A stretch of DNA of 64,000 bases from the NCBI RefSeq assembly GCF_900496995.4, contig NC_044005.1:51656517-51720516 (forward strand), given 5' to 3'. Below, piece by piece: positions 25,701 through 41,580 of the stretch. This stretch comes from Aquila chrysaetos chrysaetos (Eukaryota > Chordata > Aves > Accipitriformes > Accipitridae). Within the stretch, counting starts at the first letter, position 1. The number at the start of each line of letters is the position of its first letter. The translations under genes and the position numbers were made by a program. Below the pieces are notes generated by a model, which was given only the letters and a program-made list of their open reading frames with translations, did not search any database and was not told the origin of the DNA.

Positions 25701-27713
25701 GTAGATGCCTGCAAGAGCTCTTTGTTTTGCTGAGGAAGCTGGAGAAGAGCAGAGGTGGCCACTCTAGTTACACTACCAGTTGAAATCTGGTGGTGGCTGC
25801 AGGGTTGCAATAGGTTTGCACTGTTTTTAACTGTGTGAATGGGACTTGTAGGCGCTCTGAAAAAAGGGCTGATTTGTGGCTTTTTAAATGGGCTGCTCCA
25901 TCTAGCTAAATCTGCAAGGGAATCCCAGGGGTGCGTGACATGACATGACATGGCATGAGGAGGATGCTGTTGAAGATGAGGGGCTGGCCTAGGGGGATCT
26001 GGAAATGTATGAGCAAATGCTGAGCGTGGGATGTTGGGCCAGGCTGGGAGCAGCTCTGCGGGCAAGGACTGCAGGTGCCTTGTGGTCAACAAACCGCAAG
26101 AGCCAACCCCGTGCAAGGAGCACGCCCCAGAGCCGGCCGTCTCGCATTGTGGGGAGCCATGCTAATGTGCAATTAACCCCAGACAAGTATCTCCATGGGA
26201 GAAGGATCAAGACTGCAGTGGTCATCATGACCAACGTTTCCAGTGGGGTGACAGCAAATTCTCAGGCCAATGCTATCCTCGGGGCTCTCTGTGGGGACGA
26301 GACCTGGTATGGTAGATGGTTTGCAGGTCCTGGGAGATTCTCTGAGCGCTGGGCAGCAGCATTCCCTTCAGAAGCATTGAGGTATGCCATTTTCCAGGCA
26401 GCTACCTTGGGCTGCCCAGCTTCCAGGGCACGTGGGTCTTCATGGCTGCATCGAGACGATTGGAGGGCTGGGCATGATGGCAATGGAGACCTCTGGGTGC
26501 TTTTTTCATTTTCTCTTTCTTTCTCTTCTTTCCACCGAGCAGGGAACATGCATATTGCTGCAACTCACCTGGCACCAGACAGGTGCCATTCAGCCTATTA
26601 TCTCTGCCCAGCCTTCCCCAGGTAAAGACTTGGCCCAGCTTACACTGGGGCCACAGGGCCTCCCTCCAAATGCCATGTCCACCGTCTTGTCTCAGCCCGC
26701 TCCCCGGCTTGCACAGGGGCTGACGAGCACTCCCCTGCCAGCAGCACCTCGCTGTTTTTTTCCAGTGCTGGTTTACAGCAAGGTTATGCTAATGCTGGGG
26801 TGGGGAGGTATCTTCAGCAAACCAGAAGCAGGGCCAGAGGGAAAGGGGCGAGCGGGTGAACTGGTGCAGACTGGTGTAAACTGGTGTGCAGCAGGGAAAG
26901 GAGAAGCAAAGGGCAAAGCAAGGCAGAAGGAATTGGGGAGGAGAGATGGGAACCCTGCCAAGACATAGGCTGCAAATGTGATGGCCATGAGGCATAGGGA
27001 CATGGATGAGAGGGGAAAGACAGCGCTGCTTGGTGAAGAGGTGCTGGCCACACCTGGGTGCAGAAGGTGGACAGGGATATTGCATCCCAGGGTATGACCG
27101 CAAATGTCCGCCTTTGTAAATAGACCCAAACAGAAAGGCCTCTTTGTGTTTTAATGCTAATAGAATGGGATGTTAATAGAAGCAGGGCAAATCTGGGCAC
27201 AAACCCTCCCCCCCCCCCCCCCCCCATGATGATGTGATGTTGAAACCAGTTTCGGCAGGCGCACATTAAACCTTTAGAACCAAGTGCCGTTGTACAAAGT
27301 GGCTGTGAGTTCCCTCCTTGCTCTGAAAAGGGTTTTTTTTTTCCACCTCTGTTGCAATGAGCTTGCTGTTGTCACACTAACACAAGCAAAACAGGTCAGG
27401 CTGGTTTTGAACAAGGAAAAAACAAGAAAAAAGAATCAAATGTTTTCCTCACATTGCAATTAAAAAGCTTCAACCCAAACCTATGGTCACAGCTCAAAAG
27501 TTCCCCCTGGATCTGAAGCAACAGAGATGCCTCCAAGGCAATTCTTATTTCCCTTCTGTTCTCCAGTCCTTGTTATTATCCAGGAACTTCAGACTCAAAA
27601 TGGAAGCAATTTTTGCCCCACAAGCTGGAAGGGCTAATTTGGTACCACTGTTTATTAGGCACCTCTAACATGTGAAAACACCCCTTCTTGGGTTTAAGCC
27701 CCATTTAAATTAA
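22736..27713. other. intergenic region between the convergent genes MRPS5 and MAL (left part)
   Basis: No gene recognised. Several ORFs of 60-206 codons overlap on both strands, chiefly in the GC-richer part at 25900-27130. None has recognisable domains or splice partners, so I treat them as chance. A poly-C run of 18 lies at 27208-27225. Confidence 0.6.
27208..27225. repeat. poly-C tract
   Basis: An uninterrupted run of 18 C, preceded by CCCT. Confidence 0.9.
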
Positions 27714-27718
27714 CTCAC

Positions 27719-28312
27719 TGTTGTGGTTTAACTGCAGCTGGCAACTAAGCCCCACGCAGCCACTCACTCACTAACCCCCGGTGGGATGGAGGAGAGAATC
27801 AAAGGGTAAAATGAGAAAAAACTCATGGGCTGAGATAAAGACAGTTTAATAGGTAAAGCAAAAGCTGTGCACACAAGCAAAGCAAAGCAAGGAATTAATT
27901 CCCCACTTCCCATGGGCAGGCAGGTGTTCAGCCATCTCCAGGAAAGCAGGGCTCCATCACACGTAACGGTGACTTGGGAAGACAAACGCCATCACTCCGA
28001 ATGTCTCCCCCCTTCCTTCTTCTTCCCCCAGCTCTGTATTACAGAGCATGACGTCCCATGGTCTGGGATATCCCTTGGGTCAGTCGGGGTCAGCCTGGCC
28101 GTGTCCCCTCCCGACTCCTTGTGCCCCCCCCCAGCCTGCTTGCTGGTGGGGTGGGGTGAGGAGCAGAACAGCCCTTGGCTCTGGGTGAGCACTGCTCAGC
28201 AGGAACGAAAACATCCTGTGTTATCAACACTGTTTCCAGCACAAATCCAAAACTCAGCCCCATACCAGCTAGGGTGAAGAAAATTAACTCTATCCCAGCC
28301 AAACCCAGCACA
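27719..28312 (-). mobile_element. solo endogenous-retrovirus LTR (594 bp), with perfect 5-bp target duplication
   Basis: On the plus strand it starts TGTTGTGG and ends CCCAGCACA. It is flanked on both sides by CTCAC (27714-27718 and 28313-28317). Read on the minus strand it begins TGTGCTGGGTTTGGCTGGG and carries an ATTAAA poly(A)-type signal near its 3' end. It closely matches the copy at 47245-47844. A 5-bp duplication fits ERVL- or ERV1-type integration. It lies just downstream of the MAL poly(A) signal, on the MAL strand. Confidence 0.93.
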
Positions 28313-28598
28313 CTCACTCAAGTTAACGCTCTGGAGTAATTTAAGAATTCAGATGAACCTCATCACTGAGATTAACCTGAGTTGGTCTGTGCCCTGGCCC
28401 TGGCTACAGAGCCCCCCAGGCTCCCCTCGCCAGAAAAGGCCTCTCATTCATTCATGCCCAAATCCGTGTCTCATCCTTACACGCTGCCTTGTTAGAGCGC
28501 AGTGCTCCTGAGGCTGTACAGGGCTTGCGTACCTGTGTGTGGCAAAGGCAAAATAGCAGAAATGACTCATCTATTTGCAAAATCAGAGCAAACCCATC

Positions 28599-28604
28599 TT
28601 TATT
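28599..28604 (-). terminator. MAL: candidate MAL poly(A) signal AATAAA
   Basis: TTTATT on the plus strand gives AATAAA on the MAL strand, 772 bases after the stop codon. It is the first clear canonical signal there, but transcript data would be needed to fix the end. Confidence 0.5.
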
Positions 28605-29375
28605 AGTGACATACTGCTGGTGTATGTGAGAGAAGCTGTGCACCAAAGACAAGAGCTGATTGCCTCTGCTTATTCAAGAGGTTATTCTAATAATCCATAC
28701 AATTCTCCTACAGTCTACTGCCCACCTTCTAAATTGCATTTTGTAGGGGGATTAAAGACAGTGGTAATTCCTGGCATTATGGTTGTGCCTCATAATTCAG
28801 CAATACCCTTCAGGGGTTGCAATAACTCATATTGCCCCTGAAGCAAGTTAAATATTGCCCCTGTTTCTCATCACAAGTCAGAGATGGCATTTCCAGAAAC
28901 TGCATGAAAACATTCTTTTGGCACAGCAGGTTTAGGGAAGGAAACAGGCTTACATGGATGGGTGGCAGTTAAAATGACCCCGTTTCATACTCATGCTCCT
29001 TAGTGCTGGTTGTTCAGGCTTCCCCTGGTAGCAATAACAACCCTGGAGGCATAAAGGTGTGGTTCAGGGAGATTTTAGCGCTCTGAACCCAGCTATATTA
29101 TTCTTTCTAAAGCTGGATGTTTTTTTATTTGGGTCCCTATTACCAGCATCAAACTTTACCCAACCCAGAAGAGACTGAAGGGAAACAGATTGTGCCAGGA
29201 TATAGCTTTCCCTGGCAGGTTCTTTGTCTTCATTGCCATGGTCCCACATAAAAAGCTGCTTGTTTATAGCATACACATTAAAAACCCAAACCCAAACCCA
29301 GCCTGGAAACTGCATTCGTTGAACAACTTTCATGCTGATGGGGTGACCACAAGACACACTTGCGAGGGGAGGCTC
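28605..29375 (-). other. MAL: inferred MAL 3' untranslated region
   Basis: Sequence between the MAL stop codon and the candidate poly(A) signal. It contains no recognised repeat and no coding segment. Confidence 0.5.
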
Positions 29376-33793
<4,418 letters not shown>

Positions 33794-34400
33794 TGCGAGC
33801 CTCTCCCGCGGTGACTGTCAGCTGCTCTGGCTCTAGCTGCCGGAGGTAGCTGCCGAATGCAGCCTCCTTCCTTCCTTCCTCCCTCTCTCTTCCTCCTTCC
33901 CTCCCCTTCTTCCTGCTTTTCCTTCTTCCCTCCCTCCTTCCTGCTGGCAGGTGAAGACAGCTGTGAATGGCACCGGTGTGGCCAAACCCCGTGACCTGGG
34001 GATACTCGGTGGCTGTGGGAGGTTTTCAGGAGACGGGGGCAGCCCTGGGGCGTTTTCGGAAGAGCTGTCCGCACAAGCTGAGCGCACGGGGCAAGTCCCT
34101 GGGCGGTGGTGGGTGGCACTGGCTTCCATCCGATGGCGACAGGGAAGACCTGTGCCCATCCAGCTGGGCAGCCTCCAATCCCCTTTATTTGCACAGTAAA
34201 TCAGCTTGTCCCCACCCGCGTGAGCTGGCCACAGCCGCGGGCACGAGGCCAGCTGGCGGCCAGGGCAAGCCAGGACCTGGCAGCTACCGCCAAAGAGTGG
34301 GGCTGAGGAACGTCTCACAGTCGGAGACGCGTCCCAAGACGAGGGCAGTCGAATTGCAGGGCAAACCACTTCTATCGTCTCAGAAGGACATTGGATACGC
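33794..34400 (-). promoter_or_regulatory. MAL: MAL promoter and 5' UTR region, with polypyrimidine tract
   Basis: GC-rich DNA directly upstream of the MAL start, with no TATA box in the expected place. The plus strand at about 33868-33945 is nearly pure C/T (CCTTCCTTCCTCCCTC type), which is a GA-rich tract on the MAL strand 75-150 bases before the ATG. The promoter role is inferred from position; the start site is not visible. Confidence 0.5.
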
Positions 34401-34405
34401 CAAGG

Positions 34406-35343
34406 TGTGTGGTTTGGGTTTGTACGGCGGGGTTTTGGTACCGGGTGAGGGTCCGCAGGGCCGGCTCCTGTGAGAAGCTGCTCGAAGCTCCCCCGGCTCG
34501 GAGCCGGACCCGCCGCTGGCCCAGGCCGAGCCCCTCAGCGACCGCGGTCGCGCCTCTGGAAGAGTGGAGTTAAGAAGGGAAACCTGCGGTGAGTCGGGGG
34601 ATTGGAATGTGAGAGGAACACCTCTGCGGGTACCGAGGTCAGGGAAGAAGGCAGGAGGGGATGCCCCCGCAGCCCGCGGTGAGGCGGCAGGCTGTCCCCC
34701 CCAGCCATGGAGGGGAGCGGGGGAGCAGATGCCCACCTGCAGCCCGGGGAGAGAGGAGCCCACGCTGGAGCAGGGGGATGGATGCCCCCCAGGATGGCCG
34801 GGACTCCGTGGGAAAGCCCACGCTGGAGCAGTCTGTGCCTGAAGAACTGCAGCCCGTGGAAGGGACCCACGCTGGAGCAGTTCATGAAGGACTGCAGCCC
34901 ATGGGAAGGGACCCCACGGTGGAGCAGGGGAAGAGCGAGGAGTCCTCCCCCTGAGGAGGAAGGAGCGGCAGAGACAACGTGTGATGAGCTGACCCCAAGG
35001 CCATTCCCCGTCCCCCTGCGCCGCTGAAGGGAGGAGGGAGAGAAATCGGGAGTGGAGCTGAGCCGGGAAGGAGGAAGGGCTTGGGGGAAGGTGTTTTAAG
35101 ATTTGGGTTTTACTTCTCAGTATCCTTGTTTTGATCTGATTGGTAGTAAATTAAATTGATTTTTTTTCTTTCCCAAGTTGAGTCTTTTTTTTGCCTGTGA
35201 CCATAAATGGTGAGTGATCCCCCCTGTCCTTGTCTTGACCCACGAGCGTTTCTTCACATTTTCTCCTCCTCATCCCGCCGTGGGGGAGGAGTGAGCAAGC
35301 GGCTTTGTGATGCTTTGTTGCCAGCTGGGCTTAAACCACAACA
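34406..35343 (+). mobile_element. solo endogenous-retrovirus LTR (938 bp), with perfect 5-bp target duplication
   Basis: Begins TGTGTGGTTT and ends CCACAACA. It is flanked by CAAGG on both sides (34401-34405 and 35344-35348). It carries internal near-repeats of an approximately 40-bp unit (GCTGGAGCAGTCTGTGCCTG / GCTGGAGCAGTTCATGAAGG at about 34822-34890) and an A/T-rich stretch with ATTAAA near the 3' end. It is the same family as 6312-7251. No internal retroviral genes remain. The LTR starts 613 bases upstream of the MAL start codon and points away from MAL. Confidence 0.93.
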
Positions 35344-35741
35344 CAAGGTAAAAAAAATTACCTAAAATAATGAGATTGCCCAAGCCGTTTGGCTTCCTTT
35401 TTTTTTTTCTTTTTTTTTAGTCTGGAGTCCATGGGAGTGAGTCATTCCCCTCTCCATAATATGGAGTGTTTCTTTCTTTTTAACATGCTTACTTGGATAC
35501 CCAGCATAATCACACAACTCTGGAAGCTAAGGACAAAGACATGAAACATCAGGAAAAGAAAAGGAGCAATGTGGCAATGCACATAGCTGTGGCCCAGTGA
35601 CCCATGGAAGAAGTGCCCATTTCAGCCAGGCCCTATATATGGTGCTTGCCCTTCGGCATGTCCCCATGCACAAGTCTTTGGTGCAGGGTCTGGAGCAGGA
35701 GGTAGGACTGCCTCATTCCTGGCCCCACACACCTGGCACAT

Positions 35742-36322
35742 TGTCCTGGTTTCAGCTGGGATAGAGTTAAGTGTCTTCCTAGTAGCTGGTACGGTGCTAC
35801 GTTTTGAGTTCAGTATGAGAAGAATGTTGATAACACTGATGTTTTCAGTTGTTGCTAAGTCATGTTTAGACTAAAGTCAAGGATTTTTCAGCTTCTCATG
35901 CCCAGCCAGCGAGAAAGCTGGAGGGGCACAAGAAGTTGGCACAGGACACAGCCAGGGCAGCTGACCCAAACTGGCCAACAGGGTATTCCATACCATGTGA
36001 TGTCACATCCAGTATAGGAACTGGGGAGTGGGGGCGGGGAATCGCCGCTCAGGGACTAGCTGGGTGCCGGTCGGCGGGTGGTGAAGCAATTGCACTGCGC
36101 ATCATTTGTATATTCCAATCCTTTTATTATTGCTGTTGTAATTTTATTAGTGTTATCATTATCATTATTAATTTCTTCTTTTCTGTTCTATTAAACCATT
36201 CTTATCTCAACCCACGAGTTTTACTTCTTTTCCCGATTTTCTCCCCCATCCCACTGGGTGGGTGGGGGGGTGAGTGAGCAGCTGCGTGGTGCTTAGTTGC
36301 TGGCTGGGGTTAAACCACGACA
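35742..36322 (+). mobile_element. solo endogenous-retrovirus LTR (581 bp)
   Basis: Begins TGTCCTGGTTTCAGCTGGGA and ends AACCACGACA. It is flanked by CACAT (35737-35741) and CACAC (36323-36327), a 5-bp duplication with one change. The 5' half is related to the 594-bp LTRs (GGGATAGAGTTAA), and the 3' end shares the CCCATCCCACTG...GGTTAAACCACGACA module. It has an ATTAAA poly(A)-type signal at about 36190. Confidence 0.88.
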
Positions 36323-38059
36323 CACACGCAGCTCCGATAACTGCCACCGCCAGCTCTGGCCAAGAGCCTCCAGCCAGCCTGCTCGCCGCTGCAACGGAGG
36401 GCACGTTCAGGAGGGCACGTTCAGGCACCGTCGCTTTGCTCCCAGTGACGGCGGCAGCTGGTGTCGCAGCCCCAGGGCAGGAATGGGGTACCCTGGGCAG
36501 CACTGAGCGTGGTGGCGAGGCTACGTGAGCCTGCTACATTGGAATAATGGTGGCACCTGCACCGTTGGTGCAGATCCTTCTGGCTGGGAGCGTGACGGGT
36601 TCATTTTGCAGCAGGCTGGCAGGCAGGAGGAAATGGGGAGAGCTCTGCAGGGAGGAACGGAGTAGACACCTGCCCTGAATACAAGGGAAACAGAGACACT
36701 GAGAGCATCAAGTACAAGAAAGGAAGACAGTGTGAAAACTTTCTCTTACAGAGGAAGCAGTGGGGCAGATGGCTGGAGGAGGCTGCAGACTCAGAAAAAT
36801 TGGACAAATGCTTTTAATAAGCAGATGAAGGGAGGGGGATGGTCCCCACTTTAGGGACCTCTCCACCTTATTTTATACAACGTGCACAAGAACGTGACCA
36901 GAAAGAGAAGGATGCTCTGGCATAGGTAGGCCTGAGCCCAGGTTGTTTGGAGTATCAAACCTGCCTGAAAAACAATCATCACCAGGACTTGCCATAAGCA
37001 TTGCAAGCACAACGAGCACCTGTTAAAGTCCCTGGGCAGCCTTGGCAGGACACACCAGACAGGGTCCAGGGGTGCTTGAAGAGGCCTTAGGGGGTAGGTG
37101 AGGGTGAGGGTTAGGTGGTAGAGCAAGTGCAGAGCCCCAGTGTTGGTGAGACTGTGAAGGGGTATGAAGGAATACCCCTTACTGAGCTCTTGAGTGCTCC
37201 CTTTTGGTTTTTTTTTCCCCAACTAGTTCATTGAAGCAAGACAATTTGAGTGTATAATTCTATGAGGTTTTTTCTGATTATGTTTTCTCACTTAAATGCA
37301 GAGTCCATGCTGACCACCCCCTGCCACAAGTACCATGCAGGGGACTCATGACTTCTTCTTCAAAGGTTGGAGAGTGATTTTGCTGTATGTGCCTAATTTA
37401 CTGCTTATTTAGTGAGATTACATGTGCCATAAGATTACACAGGTATACGTATGTATAAAAACTTACCTATGTGACAGACATACAAACCAGTCAGCAAACA
37501 GGTAGAGCAGAAAGCAGTGGGAGTGCAGGCACAGAGCTGCACAGAGACAACTTCAGAGCGGGGATAGCTGTCTCTGTAAGGGGTAGAGCTGAAGCTACGT
37601 AGCCCTCCTGTTCCTGGGACCACGGGACTGGTCCTGTCCCAGGGACACCGGTGCTTGGTTCGGTTCAGCAAGGCTGAATAAGCTTTGAAGAACCCCTTCT
37701 TTGCTTGTTATTAGAATATAATTTCTTGAAGGTATGGCTTCTCCTATTTTGTTTCGTGTCCTCCTCTGTTGGTTGGGAAGCAGCATGTTACTAAAAGCAG
37801 CTATCAATATGTTGGGAATTGCCACACCATTGCAAAATTGCGACCTGCTTTTGTTGGTGGTTCTCAGTACAAGAGAAGTTTTCTTAGAGTTGGCCCGTAA
37901 CAGTTGACTTTCCCAACTGCCAACTGATAATTTCCTTTGCAGCAATCTGTTCCTTGCATTATGACATGCAAACCATAATTCCTTCTTCTCCTTCCCTTCA
38001 CTTGGGGTACCACAGCTCTCTTTGAAACTGCCTCTGAATTCTCCTTCCATAACATCTCA

Positions 38060-38370
38060 GATGCATTTCCTTTGCCTCATTTCCAGCCCATTCCTCCTTG
38101 TCCTCAACACGGTGCACAGGGAGAAGTCGATTCCCTTTTCTCTTTGCAGCATACTTTTAGAAATGTAAAGGCCCTCATGCAGCTCTCTTCTGCCTTCTCT
38201 TCCTGACCTTAAACAACTCCATTCACCCTACGATTAATCCTTCTTCAGAGACCATGCTTTCCAAAACCCTGATCCTTCTTAGTCATATTCTCCAGATGCC
38301 TCTAATTGGCGTGTACCTTTCTTGAACGGTGATCCTCAGAAACGGACACCGTGTCAGCGGAGAAATACCA
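38060..38370 (-). mobile_element. possible old CR1 fragment, antisense
   Basis: The word order (CATTTCCAGCCCATTCCTCC, then CTTGAACGGTGATCCTCAGAAACGGACACC) follows the antisense 3' region of old CR1 elements. It is heavily diverged, so the call is tentative. Confidence 0.4.
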
Positions 38371-40862
38371 GGAGCCCCCAGCCCAGGCATGACTCTGGGA
38401 GCAGTTTTCCATCAGCCGTCAGTAATTTGATCGAGACTAACGTCTGTTAGCTTGCTCATGGGAACATCAGGTGAGAGGGTGTGGAGGCTTTCTGGAGTTC
38501 ACATCCAGGTACCTGCCCTTGATAAGGTGTTACGCTCTCAGAAAAGGGAACTGGTTTGTCGCTCCTTTCTCACAGTCCCCTCTTTGAAGTCGTCTTTGGT
38601 TGTGATTGCCTGAATACATGTGAACTATTGGATAATTTCTTTCTTTGAGTATTTTTGTGGGTGGGAATGGAAATTTAACTCACGACTTAAAATAACGTGA
38701 TTTAATTTCTAAAGGAAATTAATGAATTTTCAACTTGATTTAATTTTTCTTTTCTCCTCCTCCCTCTTATTATCCATTCTTCACCATCCTTCCATGACAA
38801 AGCATGTTGCTGTGGGGACACGGTTGAACCGCACGGGGCCGGTGGGGCTGGTGCTCATTCTTGGACCACGGACACGCTTTCCTTTTCAGAAACCAGCCCG
38901 ATGGCGTTCAGCACGAGCATTTGTTTTCATGATTCCTGCAGCTTTTGTTGTGCTTGTTCTCATCTGTGTTTGGCGAGGGAAACAGCTACGAAACAGAAAT
39001 GCCTGACATCAGACAGTCACCGTTAGGTCAGACGATCTCACATTTGAGTGCCCGGCCTCACTGCTGTCCTCCTAAGGCACCTCCAGCAGTCGGGAGGAGG
39101 GGAGAGAGGTGGGTGGTGCATTTTGTGTTTTCCTGCTGGGATGCTGATGCTCTAAACCCCTCTGCCACAGAGCCAGGCCTGTGCTGAATCAAAGTCGTGT
39201 CTGCCCAACAAGGGAAGAAGAGATTTCGGCACGCTCAGCTGCGGAGTTTTACCAAGTTAATTCCTCGATGTTTTTGCTCCGGGGAGTCAACACGAACGTC
39301 GCTGATACTGACAGCGTGGGAGAGCGTCACAGGGCTCGGCCAAATCCCCTCCCTCTCTGCAGCCTGGTGAAGGGGACGACGTCCTCTCTGCAGCTGGCCG
39401 GCCAACAGCGAGGTTTTTGCAGACGTGGTGCCCTCCGCAACACCCACGCCGCGTGTTTGGACCAGCTCGTGTGCCCATCTTGTTGTCGGCAACGGGCTCT
39501 TCTGGAGAGGGGAAAAGCCGAGGGGGAACCAAACCGGGTCTTGCCACTCCTGTGCCGAGCTGTGCACGGCCTCAGCCCTTCCTGCGGGGAGCGGACACCC
39601 TGTCCCGACGGATCCGCGAGGGGAGAGAGCGGCTCTCCTCCGGGGAGGAGGTGGCGGGCAGCCTGCCTAGAGGTGCGGAGCCCGTGGCCGGTGCTGCAGC
39701 AGGCACCTGGTGGGCTCCGGGCTGTGGGACGTGGGTGTCCCGGCGGGTGTTTGAAGGCTGAGGTCCCAGAAGTTCAGAGGCTGAGCACCGGAGTCGGAGG
39801 CTGGGCACCTCGGCCCGAACAGAGATCGTTACAGCCCTCCCCTCCTCGGGAAACTGACAGACTTGGTTATGGTTGTAGTATGGACACAAGGGGCGAGAAG
39901 GGTCCTAAACGCAAGCTGGTTCAAAACCTGTCTGTCAGAGAGATTTATTCCTGTGCAATAAATGAAGCCTGGCCCAGGCACTGAGCTACACCTGGCGGGG
40001 CAGAAACCAGCCAAGGGCTTTGTGCTTGGGGAGCTCCAGTCGTCCTGTTCTGGACACGGGGAGAAGGGTCCTGGCTTGGGAAATACCCGTGGCCGTGTAC
40101 ATCACCCCCGAGCCAAGCAGGAGTTGCCTGAGCAGGCTTAATTCTGGCGCTGCCCGGCTTTGTGGTGCTTGACTGAAAAGGTGGTGTGGAGTTACCTTCT
40201 TCAGTGCAGTGTCACAAATGTGCCTTTGCTCTTGGTGTGGGTGCCTGTTGCTCTTTCATCCCTGCTGCTCACAGGGGGGGAGGAGGGGACTCGCTTTCAG
40301 AGAGGCCCCCCTGCCCTCATGCTTGTGAAAGTCTTGTAGGGTCTAGTCTAAAGCGCACTGGCTTGCACCTCGCGTTCCCTGCTGAGAACCCATTTGCAGA
40401 ATTTGCTGCATTCTGGTGTTTGGCAGCCAGAAATGAGTCTCTTGGCTTTATTTTTCTTCTGTATCGCAGTATAGTAATGCTGGGTGTCTCTTGCAGCATC
40501 TTCTGATGAGCTTGAAACTAAGATGAGGAGACTAGAACAGCCTGGTCACCAAGTTGGCTTCTCTGCGATACACTGCGGGGACCTGTTCTTAGATGACTTT
40601 CAGGCTTGATGGTAAGAGACTCAAGTTGCAGAGAAAGAGTATTCTGAAGGTGAAAAGTTGAACGGAAGCAAAACTGGGTAGAAATGAATACCTTACTGAG
40701 CTGACACCTAGTCCAGATTCCACAAGCTTGTGCAGCTGTAGCTCACGTTCACGCATGCGCTTGGTGATGGTGTGGGGTGCTTTGACCCAACTGAAAGCCA
40801 AGTGTAGCCTGCTCTCCCTTCTAGCTTTTCCTATAAGCGTCTCTTCCAAGTACCAGTACCTG

Positions 40863-40881
40863 CTGTCTGTCTGTCTGTCTG
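40863..40881. repeat. (CTGT)n microsatellite
   Basis: About 4.75 perfect copies of CTGT. Confidence 0.85.
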
Positions 40882-41580
40882 ACAAGGTCTGTTTGCACCC
40901 AGCCACACAAAATGGGGACATTTAGCAGCAGTACCTCAGATCATTCTAGAATAGCCTTTGCTTTGAAATGCATTACTTCTTGCTAGAAAGTGGGAAACGG
41001 CCAAGGCCAAAATACCTTCCGCTTGACACATTTCATAAAAATTCATCTCGGTTCTTAGATCAGCCTATTCTGTTCTAGGCTTATTGCGTTCCTGAAGGGC
41101 AATCTCCGTGGTTCCTTCCTCTCTGCCTTCCCAAGGTGAATTCACTTGGTAGGGTGGAGTGATTCCCCTTTCTGCTTGGTACATACAGTGTCATATCTGG
41201 TGATTGTGGTAGCATCTTGCATTTGGGAAGAGCAAGCGAGGAACATTTGTTCCCAGTGGGGAGGCCAGTCGAAAGGTTTGCAGTTGTTGTGGACCCTTGC
41301 AGAGCAGAATCGCACCCGACTTCTCCCGAGATAACTGTCCTGGGTAAACACGCTTTCCCTTTGCTGTATGTGGCGCTCTGTGCTTGAAGCATAGTCCTGC
41401 CCACAGTTATATTTAAATGGGCATGTTTTTATGAATGATATTTCTATAAAAGTACTTATATTTTATGACTGTCAATATAGATTTTATGTCTGTCAACATC
41501 TATATGTAGTTTTCTACAAAATGTACGTAAAGACGTTTGTATTTAACATGGGAGGGGGAATGTCTCTGTATGAGATACTG

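Larger units (their letters stand above)
36323..41580. other. intergenic region, no gene recognised
   Basis: Contains a probable old antisense CR1 piece near 38060-38370 and a GC-rich stretch at 38800-40100 with a 267-codon ORF (39181-39984). The ORF lacks recognisable domains and ends next to AATAAA. A (CTGT)n microsatellite lies at 40863-40881. I cannot assign a gene here. Confidence 0.5.

Noticed and set aside
26005-26968. 206- and 194-codon overlapping ORFs between MRPS5 and MAL
   Set aside because: Overlapping open frames on both strands in GC-rich DNA, no recognisable domain, and no conserved start or splice context.
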